Assembly: GCA_018817005.1 (NCBI GenBank)
Contig: JAHIUF010000041.1
Coordinates: 1 to 50,278, forward strand
Source: Nanobdellota archaeon
Lineage (GTDB): Archaea > Nanobdellota > Nanobdellia > Woesearchaeales > GCA-2686295
DNA: 50,278 nt
Direction of reading: 5' to 3'
This document shows, piece by piece, positions 37,636-45,954 of this stretch (positions within the stretch are counted from its first letter, which is position 1; each line of letters opens with the position of its first letter). The notes under the pieces were generated by a model. The model saw only the letters and a program-made list of their open reading frames with translations. It was not told the origin of the DNA and made no database searches. The translations under genes were made by a program, and so were the position numbers.

Positions 37636-37986
37636 ATGAGAAGAGCTTTGGTTGTGGATGATGAATTACCGAATAGGGAATTATTAGAATCGATTCTATC
37701 TGTAAAAAATTATGATGTCATAACTATTTCTTCTGGAAAAGAAGCTCTTTCTCAGGATATTTTCAATATTGATTTAATAACAGTTGATTATTAAATAGGT
37801 AGTATGAACGGTCTTGAATTAATATCGAAATTTAAGTATTTACAAGAAAACAATCATGTTCCAATAATATTAATTACTGGTTCTTATGATGTTGATAAAC
37901 AATCTATTGATTATCCAAATTTTTTAGGTATTTTACATAAACCTTTTTCTGTGAATGAATTTTATTTGAGAATTAACCAGTTATAA
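37636..37986 (+). pseudogene. Stand-alone response-regulator receiver (CheY-like) domain interrupted by an in-frame TAA at 37792-37794
   Basis: MRRALVVDDELPNRELLESILSVKNYDVITISSGKEALSQDIFNIDLITVDY*IGSMNGLELISKFKYLQENNHVPIILITGSYD...GILHKPFSVNEFYLRINQL; same frame on both sides of the stop. Confidence 0.8.
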
Positions 37987-38000
37987 TGTGCGCGTGTTTT

Positions 38001-38963
38001 TTATTTGTTTATCAACGCAAAAGTACTTATTAAAGCTTCGAGTTGAATAAACTCATCACTTCCTTCAACAAGTCTAAATTCTGCCGTTCCACATTCTTTC
38101 ATCATTTCAAGCTTTTTTTGATCATCAATTTCCAGAGACCAAATTTCTTTTTGTATTTGTTTTATGATGTCAAAACCTGATAGACCATATTCAAGTATTG
38201 TTTTTAGAAGTTTATCTTTTGCTTTTAAAAAATCTTTTTTTATTGTTAATTGTAATATTTCTTTAACTTCTTTTGGTCTTGCAACACTAGCAATTTCATA
38301 TATTAATTTACTTGTTATGTGCTTGTCTAATGCCGCACAACTTTGCATTATGTTTTCTACTTTTCTGCAGTCTCCTTCAGAAACTTCATAGAGAGCTTCT
38401 TTTGCATCTAAGTCAATTTTTAAATTTTCAGCGTGCATAATTTTTTCTATAATAACCATCATTTGTTCTTTTTTTAATGGTTTGAATCGAAAGACCGTAC
38501 ATCTTGATTGAATTGGATCAATGATTTTAGATGAGTAATTGCATGAGAGAATAAATCTGCAGGTTTGAGTGTAATTTTCCATGGTTCTTCTAAGTGCTTG
38601 TTGTGCTTCTTTTGTTAAAGCGTCACATTCATCTAAATAGATTATTTTAAAAGGAACATTTCCAATAGATCTTGTTCTTGCAAAATCTTTAACTTTCACT
38701 CTAACAACATCAATTCCTCTTTCATCAGAAGCATTGAGTTCCAACAAATTTTCTTTCCAAGTATCTTTGAATAGTTGTTTTGCAATAACGAGTGCAAGAG
38801 TTGTTTTTCCAACACCAGCAGGTCCTGCAAAGAGTACATGAGGCATGTTTTGTTGTTCAACAAAAGCTTTTGCTCTCTTAACAACTTCTTCTTGACCTTT
38901 AACTTCTGAAAATGTTTTAGGTCTATATTTCTCAGTCCAAATCGTGAAATTATTGATTTCCAT
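38001..38963 (-). CDS. rfcS: Replication factor C small subunit
   Basis: 'WTEKYRPKTFSEVKGQ', 'FAGPAGVGKTTLALVIA', 'LNASDERGIDVVR', 'IIYLDECDALTKEAQQALRRTMENY'. Confidence 0.96.
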   Translation of the reverse strand: MEINNFTIWTEKYRPKTFSEVKGQEEVVKRAKAFVEQQNMPHVLFAGPAGVGKTTLALVIAKQLFKDTWKENLLELNASDERGIDVVRVKVKDFARTRSIGNVPFKIIYLDECDALTKEAQQALRRTMENYTQTCRFILSCNYSSKIIDPIQSRCTVFRFKPLKKEQMMVIIEKIMHAENLKIDLDAKEALYEVSEGDCRKVENIMQSCAALDKHITSKLIYEIASVARPKEVKEILQLTIKKDFLKAKDKLLKTILEYGLSGFDIIKQIQKEIWSLEIDDQKKLEMMKECGTAEFRLVEGSDEFIQLEALISTFALINK

Positions 38964-39084
38964 CTTTTTTTGAGAACAAATTATTCTTTATAAGAGTTTT
39001 GCTTTTATGAACAGAGTCGTTTTTTCTATTTTTTTTAGGGGTGGACTATAAGTATATAAAACATTTTTAATTTCTGTTTTTTTA

Positions 39085-40002
39085 ATGAGAAAAATTTATC
39101 TTGTTTCAAATAATTATTCAACAAAGAACAAGTTGATACGTTGGAGAGAGATATCGTCTCTTTTAGAAAAAAAAGATGAATCAATAATTCTTTCTAAAGA
39201 AAACGTTGAAAAACTCACAAGTGTTATTGATTCAGAAGATTTTTTATGTATAAATGGGGGTGATGGAACAATTCAAAAGGTTCTTGATTATTTTTTAAAG
39301 CAAGAAAAAAAATTACCTATAATTGTTCCATTAAATGCAGGCGCCACCAATGCTCTTGCAAGAGATACAAATATTTTTGGAAGTCCTTATTCTATTTTAA
39401 AAAAAATCGTTTATTTAAGAAACGAACAATTTTTAATACAAACAAGATATTTAATGAAAATAACTGATTATAATTCACAAAAGATTTGTTATGGTTTTTT
39501 TGCAGGTTTTGGAATAATGCCTTATTTGTTTAAAAATCGACATGGAGACTTTTTAACAGGAAGAAAGACTCATTTGAAAGTTTCAAAAACCATTTTTTCT
39601 GCCTTACAAAAAAAAGATGTTTCTTATATAAACAAAAATATGACTTTGAATTATGAAGGAAGAATAATGAATGAAGATTTTTTTGTGCTTTTATTTTTGA
39701 CGACAGCAAAACCTTTGCCTTTTATGAAACCTTTATTTGATAATGAAAAAAATCATTTTTACATGATTGGCACGTCTGTAGATCCAAGAACTGCTGGAAA
39801 ACAATTCATGAGTCTTTTACTAGGTCAGAAACTTAAGAAAAAAGATTTATTTGTAAAAACTTTAAAAGAAATATCTATTTCTGGAAAAAACCTTGATTTT
39901 ATTGTTGATGGAGAACAATTTTTATCAAATAATGAGTCAATTAATAATATAAAAATAGAATTAGCTCAAGAACTTATTAGAATTCCAAGTTTAAAAAATT
40001 AA
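39085..40002 (+). CDS. Diacylglycerol kinase-like lipid kinase
   Basis: 'CINGGDGTIQKVLDYFL', 'IVPLNAGATNALARD', 'FIVDGEQF'. Confidence 0.83.
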   Translation: MRKIYLVSNNYSTKNKLIRWREISSLLEKKDESIILSKENVEKLTSVIDSEDFLCINGGDGTIQKVLDYFLKQEKKLPIIVPLNAGATNALARDTNIFGSPYSILKKIVYLRNEQFLIQTRYLMKITDYNSQKICYGFFAGFGIMPYLFKNRHGDFLTGRKTHLKVSKTIFSALQKKDVSYINKNMTLNYEGRIMNEDFFVLLFLTTAKPLPFMKPLFDNEKNHFYMIGTSVDPRTAGKQFMSLLLGQKLKKKDLFVKTLKEISISGKNLDFIVDGEQFLSNNESINNIKIELAQELIRIPSLKN

Positions 40003-40262
40003 ACTATATCTTCTTCTGCAACAACCAGAAAATCACCCATAGCGATTACTGCGCTGAAAGGTATGAGTATCTCTCCTTCTTTTGTTTTTTCAAGTTCTAG
40101 TTTTTCTGTATAAGCTGTTGGGTTTCCAAGCACCAAATGTATTAGTTCGCCAGAACTAGTTTCAAAAATGATATCTCCTACTTCTCCGAATTTTTTTCCG
40201 GTTTTAGAAACAACAGTTTTTCCGATTAATTGTTTTGAAAATTTTTTTTCCTCTTCAGCCAT
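39999..40262 (-). CDS. PRC-barrel domain protein
   Basis: 'FSKQLIGKTVVSKTGKKFGEVGDIIFETSSGELIHLVL'; 4-bp convergent overlap with the lipid kinase. Confidence 0.85.
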   Translation of the reverse strand: MAEEEKKFSKQLIGKTVVSKTGKKFGEVGDIIFETSSGELIHLVLGNPTAYTEKLELEKTKEGEILIPFSAVIAMGDFLVVAEEDIV

Positions 40263-40431
40263 AATTTACCACCATCATTTTACTTCTCTTATAGAGTGGC
40301 TACAAGTATTTAAAGCTTTTGATTTTGGCTTAACATTTCGTCATGATGTTCATAAGTGTATTCATAAATTCTTGAATTTTTTTCGAAAATCACACCAGAA
40401 TATTTATAAACTAATTTCTGTTTTTTAAATC

Positions 40432-40788
40432 ATGACTGTTTTAATTGCTTGTCTTTCAACAGGTAAAGGAACATGGGGACACGTTGCAAGCCTCATAAAT
40501 GCAGAAGATTGGGACAAAATATTTCTTATAACGAATGACTTTGGTAAAGAAAAGTTTACTTCAACAAAACCAGCTGAGTTTATTTGCATTGATTCAAATA
40601 AAGAAACGCTTGTTCTGCAAAATGAGTTAATTGATAAATTAAAAGGTAAAATATTAGATACTGAAGTTGCTTTAAACATGTTTTCGGGTTCTGGAAAAGA
40701 GCACATGGTTTTATTATCTGCTATTTTAAAACTAGGTTTAGGAATTAGACTGGTTTTAGTCTCTAATTCTGGTGTGGGAGAGTTATAA
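40432..40788 (+). CDS. Small Rossmann-like protein, possible stand-alone CARF-like domain
   Basis: 118 aa, 'MTVLIACLSTGKGTWGHVASLI..WDKIFLITND', 'LNMFSGSGKEHMVLLSAILKLGLGIRLV'. Confidence 0.5.
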   Translation: MTVLIACLSTGKGTWGHVASLINAEDWDKIFLITNDFGKEKFTSTKPAEFICIDSNKETLVLQNELIDKLKGKILDTEVALNMFSGSGKEHMVLLSAILKLGLGIRLVLVSNSGVGEL

Positions 40789-40811
40789 ATCAAATTTAAT
40801 TTAAAGAAAAC

Positions 40812-41402
40812 TCATTCTTGTTTGCTGATATAAACTCGATATCCACTTTTTTTTGCAATTTCTTCAACATTGCCAAAAACTTCAAACATTTTTTCAGAAA
40901 GTACTTTTCCCCCTTTATTATGTCTGGCAACAATCTGAAGAACACCGTTTCTTTTAAGATGTTTCTTTGCCCCCATCACCATTTCAAAACAAACATTTTT
41001 CCCTGCTGTTTGTGGAGGATTCATAATTATTGTATCAAAATGTTCCTTTACTTTTTCATAAATATTTGATTGAATTATTTTACCTGTTAAGTTATGAAGC
41101 TTAAGATTCATTCTTGTAAGTTTTAAAGCCCTACTATTTATATCAACAAAAGTGACTTTTGTATTAGAAAAAAGTTTCTTTATAAAAATCCCAACTACAC
41201 CAATACCACATCCAAGATCAAGAACTTCCCAGTCATTTTTCATAATTAAATTATTCAATAAAACATCTGTTCCTAAATCAAGTTTGTTCTTAGAGAAAAC
41301 ACCTGAACCACTATACAAATCAAATGATGCTTTTTTTGTTTTAACAAAAAATTTTGTAAGATTTAAAGGTGAATCTTGTTTTTCAGAGTAATAATGAGTC
41401 AT
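40812..41402 (-). CDS. RsmC/MJ0882-like class I SAM-dependent methyltransferase
   Basis: 'HYYSEKQDSPLN..', 'SGVFSKNKLDLGTDVLL', 'VLDLGCGIGVVGIFI', 'IIMNPPQTAGK'. Confidence 0.87.
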   Translation of the reverse strand: MTHYYSEKQDSPLNLTKFFVKTKKASFDLYSGSGVFSKNKLDLGTDVLLNNLIMKNDWEVLDLGCGIGVVGIFIKKLFSNTKVTFVDINSRALKLTRMNLKLHNLTGKIIQSNIYEKVKEHFDTIIMNPPQTAGKNVCFEMVMGAKKHLKRNGVLQIVARHNKGGKVLSEKMFEVFGNVEEIAKKSGYRVYISKQE

Positions 41403-41403
41403 T

Positions 41404-42030
41404 TTACATTATTTTAAGAATATGATATGCAAAAGCAGAGGCAACTCTTATCGATTCATTGCTATCAACATATTCAACATGTATGCAGTTTCCACTTGAA
41501 TAAACAATGTTTTGCTTGTTCTTCTTAAAATTAATCACTACAACATCTTCTTTTGCATCCATACAGGTTATGCTTATAGTAAGATTGTTTGGTTTTGTTA
41601 ATGCACTTTTTGTAGGAATATTAAAGAGTTTATATCTGTTGCCTGTAAGCTTTGCTATTTCAACTGCAGCAATGCCTTCATTTGGCGTTACATCGGGGCT
41701 CATAGTAATAAATATTTGTTTTGGTTTAGCCCAAATTTTATCCTCAATATTTTCTTCAACAACAATATCCTCCAAGTCTTTCGGATGATAGTGAAATGGG
41801 ATATCATATGGTTGAATTCCTATTTGTAACTGTGTCATCCATAATTTTTGCGATTCAGAATATTGGAAAGGAAAATTATTGTATGTTGAATAATCTTCTT
41901 TTTTGTTTTTTATTATTTTTTCAGAATAAGAAACTAATGCAAAACAAATAATTATTATAAGAATGAAAATGAATAGGTTTTTGTTCTTTTTGCTTGTTTT
42001 TTTAATGTTTTTTTTTACACGTTTAGTCAT
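41404..42030 (-). CDS. Single-TM membrane-anchored protein, tandem paralog of 42027-42611
   Basis: Basic N-terminus, TM 'NLFIFILIIIICFALVSY', ectodomain 'ITCMDAKEDVVVINF...GNCIHVE'; ATGA overlap. Confidence 0.7.
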   Translation of the reverse strand: MTKRVKKNIKKTSKKNKNLFIFILIIIICFALVSYSEKIIKNKKEDYSTYNNFPFQYSESQKLWMTQLQIGIQPYDIPFHYHPKDLEDIVVEENIEDKIWAKPKQIFITMSPDVTPNEGIAAVEIAKLTGNRYKLFNIPTKSALTKPNNLTISITCMDAKEDVVVINFKKNKQNIVYSSGNCIHVEYVDSNESIRVASAFAYHILKIM

Positions 42031-42611
42031 ACGATAACACCTAAAACTTTATACATTAAAAAATCTCTCAGTCTTAAAAGTTCTGTGTTTTGTCCATTCA
42101 AAACAATACAAGTTTTGTTTGTTTTTATATTTGTTTCTTGAGATGAGTTAAGAATAATCATTGGTATGTGTGTGGTTGCGTTTTGACAAGTTAAAACTGG
42201 TAATGCATAATCAGCAGATGCGCTTAAAACTCCATTTACAATAATTTTATCCATTTTTTCACTCAAATCTTTTCTTATTATATCCATATACATTAAATCA
42301 ATGTTTGGCGCGTTTGGATTGAATGTGATATAGAACATAGGTGTTGTTTTTAGTATATTAACAACATCTTCTGAAAGATTCAGGTAGTCTACTTGCGTTG
42401 GAAAAAAACTAAATCCATACAATTCGTTATTTACTTCTACAACATAAAAATTACCGTCTGTTTTGAATTTATAACCATTATACTCAAATTTTTGACTATC
42501 CTGACGGCCAATAATTATACCCATAACACTGAATATCATGAGAAACACTAGAACTCCACCCATCAAGATTTTTTTTCTTTTTTCTTTTTTCTTTTCAATT
42601 CTTCGAAGCAT
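42027..42611 (-). CDS. Single-TM membrane-anchored protein, tandem paralog of 41404-42030
   Basis: TM 'ILMGGVLVFLMIFSVMGIII', ectodomain 'LTCQNATTHIPMIILNSS...TNKTCIVLNGQ'. Confidence 0.7.
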   Translation of the reverse strand: MLRRIEKKKEKRKKILMGGVLVFLMIFSVMGIIIGRQDSQKFEYNGYKFKTDGNFYVVEVNNELYGFSFFPTQVDYLNLSEDVVNILKTTPMFYITFNPNAPNIDLMYMDIIRKDLSEKMDKIIVNGVLSASADYALPVLTCQNATTHIPMIILNSSQETNIKTNKTCIVLNGQNTELLRLRDFLMYKVLGVIV

Positions 42612-42718
42612 AAATTTTAAAAAACATGTTTCATTAAAAAATCTTTTCTTTTTTTCTCGTCACACTAAGAATTTTGTTTTCAAAAAAATTTATATAGTGT
42701 TCCTCATTATGAAGATAC

Positions 42719-45262
42719 ATGATTTCAGACAAGGAAATAAAGAAGAAGTTTAAACCCATTTTTTGGAAAAATCCAGATAAATTTTATCCAACTGATGTTT
42801 TAAGAAGTGAAGGTTTTGAAAGAAAGATTTGTCCTTCCTGTAAAAAACCATTTTGGACAACGACAAACAGAGTTATTTGCGGTGATCCTGCTTGTAGTAA
42901 TGAGTTTGGGTTTATTGGAAAATCACCTGCAAAAAATTCTTTGAGTTATGTTGAGGTTTGGACTAAGTTTTCTAAAATGTTTAAAAAATTCGGCTATACA
43001 CCTATAAATAGATATCCTGTTGTGTCCAGGTGGAATCCAACAATGGAGTATACTAATGCGAGCATTGCCGCATTTCAACCTTATGTTATTTCAGGGGAAA
43101 TAAAGCCGCCAGCAAATCCTTTAATTATACCCCAGTTTTGTCTTCGTTTTGGTGACGTTGATAATGTTGGTATTACTGGAAGCCACAATACTGGCTTTGT
43201 AATGATAGGTCAGCACATGTTTGTCCCGCCAGCAGATTGGGATCAAAATGAGGTTTTTCGACACATTCATTCTTGGATTAAAAATGGTTTAGGTCTTTCT
43301 AATGATGAAGTAACATTTCATGAAGACGCATGGGCTGGTGGAGGAAATTTTGGTTGTTGTATGGAATTTTTTTCAAGGGGTTGTGAACTTGGAAATCAAG
43401 TTTACATGCTTTATGAACAAACAAACAATGGATATAAAGAGCTTAACATGAAGGTTCTGGATATGGGTATGGGTCAGGAGAGAAATGCTTGGTTTAGTCA
43501 AGGAACAAACACTATGTATGACGCAATATTTCCGACAATTATCAAAAAACTTCTTCAAAAAACAGGCGTTAACAAGGATGATGATTTATTCAAAAGGTTT
43601 GTTCCTTATTCTGGTCTGCTTAATCTTGATGAAACAGAAAACATTAACAAATCATGGTCTTTGGTTGCAAAAAAAGTTGGTGTTTCAGTTTCTGAGCTTA
43701 AGTCAGGTATTCTTCCAATGTCAGAAATATATTCTGTTGCTGAACATTCTCGTTCTCTTCTTTTTGCTTTGAATGATGGTGCGCTTCCTAGTAATGTTGG
43801 CGGTGGTTATAATCTTCGTATGCTTTTGAGGCGCACTCTAGGATTTATTGATAAGAATGATTGGAATTTGTCCATTCCAGATATTTGTTCATGGCATGCT
43901 TCTTATTTAAAGAAAATTTTTCCTGAGCTTTCACAAAATCTTGATGGTGTTTCTGAGATTTTAAATGTTGAAAAAAGAAAGTATTTTGAAAATAAAAAAC
44001 GAAGTAAACAAATCATCTCTCAAGTTATTAAAACGGATGTTTCTGAAAAAAAGCTTTTAGAATTGTATGATAGTCAAGGTGTAAATCCGGAACAAGTAAA
44101 ATCTGAAGCTGCGAAAATTGGGAAAAAAATTGTTATTCCTGAAAATTTTTATGCCAAACTTTCTGAACTCCATGAACATTCCGAGCAAAAAACTCAGACT
44201 AGAAAATCTAGAGATGTGCCTGTAAGTGATGTTTTGGACACTAAGGCTTTGTACTTTGACAGTTATGATTATGTGGATTTTAAATCTGTTGTTCTAAAGG
44301 TTATTGATAACATGGTTGTTTTGGAAAAAACAGCTTTTTATCCAACATCAGGAGGACAACTTCACGATATTGGAACAATAAATGGTGTTAATGTTGTAGA
44401 TGTTTTTAAAGAAGGAGGAGTTATTGTTCATGTTCTTGAGAAAAAACCTTCTCTTTCTAAAAACAATTTGGCTGTTGGAAAAATTGATATTAGTAGACGT
44501 CTGCAACTAGCCCAGCATCATACAGCAACACACATATTAAATGGTGCTTGCAAAAAAATACTTGGAAAACACGTTTGGCAGGCAGGTGCTTCTAAATCAG
44601 AAGATAAGGCGAGGCTTGACATAACTCATTATGATCAATTAACAGATGAACAAGTAAAAAAAATAGGGTCTTTGGCAAACGAAATTGTTAGGAATAATCT
44701 TCCTGTTTACAAATCTTTTTTACCAAGAGATATTGCTGAAGCAAAATATGGATTTACGATTTATCAGGGTGGTGCTGTTCCTGGAAAAAAATTGAGAATC
44801 GTTGAAATACCAGGATTTGATGTTGAGGCTTGTGGTGGAACACACTTAAATCTCACAGGTGAATGTAAGTCAATAAAAATATTAAAAACCTCTAAGGTTC
44901 AAGATGGGGTTATTAGAATTGAATTTGCTTCTGGCGGAGCCGCATCTAGTTTTAAAAAAGAAGAGGACTCTTTTTTATCTGAAAGCGCGAAGATTTTGTT
45001 ATGTGAAAAAAGTCAAGTGCCTTTCAGGGCTCAAGAATTATTTGAAAAGTGGAAAATTGCGAAAAAAACTTTTAAGAAAAAACGAGAAATTAATATTTCT
45101 GAATTAGAGCTTGTTTCAAAAAAATCTTTTTCAGGTGATGCGTTGACTAAAACTGCAGAGATTTTAAATACGCAACCAGAGCATGTTCCTAAAACTCTAA
45201 AAAGATTTTTTTCTGAACTTGAAAGCTTGAAAAAATCATTGAATAAAGTTAAAAACTGTTAG
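42719..45262 (+). CDS. alaS: Alanyl-tRNA synthetase (archaeal type)
   Basis: 'NRYPVVSRWNPTMEYTNASIAAFQPYV', 'HHTATHILNGAC', 'EACGGTHLNLTGE'. Confidence 0.97.
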   Translation: MISDKEIKKKFKPIFWKNPDKFYPTDVLRSEGFERKICPSCKKPFWTTTNRVICGDPACSNEFGFIGKSPAKNSLSYVEVWTKFSKMFKKFGYTPINRYPVVSRWNPTMEYTNASIAAFQPYVISGEIKPPANPLIIPQFCLRFGDVDNVGITGSHNTGFVMIGQHMFVPPADWDQNEVFRHIHSWIKNGLGLSNDEVTFHEDAWAGGGNFGCCMEFFSRGCELGNQVYMLYEQTNNGYKELNMKVLDMGMGQERNAWFSQGTNTMYDAIFPTIIKKLLQKTGVNKDDDLFKRFVPYSGLLNLDETENINKSWSLVAKKVGVSVSELKSGILPMSEIYSVAEHSRSLLFALNDGALPSNVGGGYNLRMLLRRTLGFIDKNDWNLSIPDICSWHASYLKKIFPELSQNLDGVSEILNVEKRKYFENKKRSKQIISQVIKTDVSEKKLLELYDSQGVNPEQVKSEAAKIGKKIVIPENFYAKLSELHEHSEQKTQTRKSRDVPVSDVLDTKALYFDSYDYVDFKSVVLKVIDNMVVLEKTAFYPTSGGQLHDIGTINGVNVVDVFKEGGVIVHVLEKKPSLSKNNLAVGKIDISRRLQLAQHHTATHILNGACKKILGKHVWQAGASKSEDKARLDITHYDQLTDEQVKKIGSLANEIVRNNLPVYKSFLPRDIAEAKYGFTIYQGGAVPGKKLRIVEIPGFDVEACGGTHLNLTGECKSIKILKTSKVQDGVIRIEFASGGAASSFKKEEDSFLSESAKILLCEKSQVPFRAQELFEKWKIAKKTFKKKREINISELELVSKKSFSGDALTKTAEILNTQPEHVPKTLKRFFSELESLKKSLNKVKNC

Positions 45263-45299
45263 CTTGTTTTTTTGAAGAAAATTTTTATTCTTTTTAATA

Positions 45300-45737
45300 T
45301 CAATATGTTAATAGAATGCTTTGTTCTTCTTTGTAAGCTGTTGCACAGTGTTTGCAACAAAAGTTTAAGTTAACCTCATTTATTTCTTCTATGTGTCCGC
45401 TTTCATATAATTTACATCCGCAATGTGCGCAAACACTTAATTTTTGTGTGATTGTTATTTTAATTAGTTCTCCAAATTTATTCATAGTAACTCGTACGAA
45501 TTTTTCACCTTTTTGTGTTAATACATATCTTTTTTTATCTCTTTTTCCGAGTTGTTTTGTTTCTATTAATTCATTTTTTTGAAGTATTTTTAAGAATGGA
45601 TAAATTTGACTTGCACTAACATTTCTGTCGAGTTTTGTTGTTGTTTCTTTTATTATTTCATAACCATGTTTAGGTCCAGTACTTAATAAGCATAAAGTGT
45701 AGAATTTAATCATGTTGCTCACATTGATTTTAGTCAT
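45300..45737 (-). CDS. PadR-like wHTH regulator with C-terminal TRASH-like Cys cluster
   Basis: 'GPKHGYEIIKETTTKLDRNVSASQIYPFLKILQKNELIETK..RYVLTQKG' then 'CAHCGCKLYESGHIEEINEVNLNFCCKHCATAYKEE'. Confidence 0.8.
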   Translation of the reverse strand: MTKINVSNMIKFYTLCLLSTGPKHGYEIIKETTTKLDRNVSASQIYPFLKILQKNELIETKQLGKRDKKRYVLTQKGEKFVRVTMNKFGELIKITITQKLSVCAHCGCKLYESGHIEEINEVNLNFCCKHCATAYKEEQSILLTY

Positions 45738-45872
45738 TAGTTGTGTGGTTATGATGTTTTATTTAAAAAGCTATGTGTACTTTTTTTCAAGTATTATTTT
45801 AAAAAAAATTAATTATTACTAAAACACATACAATACAAACATTAGTTTCTAAACTATATGTTTCCATCTTGC

Positions 45873-45884
45873 TTTTTATATATA
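45873..45884 (+). promoter_or_regulatory. Probable TATA box of the 964-aa gene
   Basis: 'TTTTTATATATAG', about 75 nt upstream of the start codon. Confidence 0.5.
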
Positions 45885-45915
45885 GCAAACTTTAAAAGAA
45901 GAAGAAGTATTTCTA

Positions 45916-45942
45916 TTTACTGTAAAGTAAATAAACTTACAG
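45916..45942 (+). promoter_or_regulatory. Overlapping alternative hairpins just before the SD of the 964-aa gene
   Basis: TTTACT-GTAA-AGTAAA (45916-45931) versus CTGTAA(A)GT-AAATAA-ACTTACAG (45920-45942). Confidence 0.45.
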
Positions 45943-45954
45943 GGGGGATGCATT

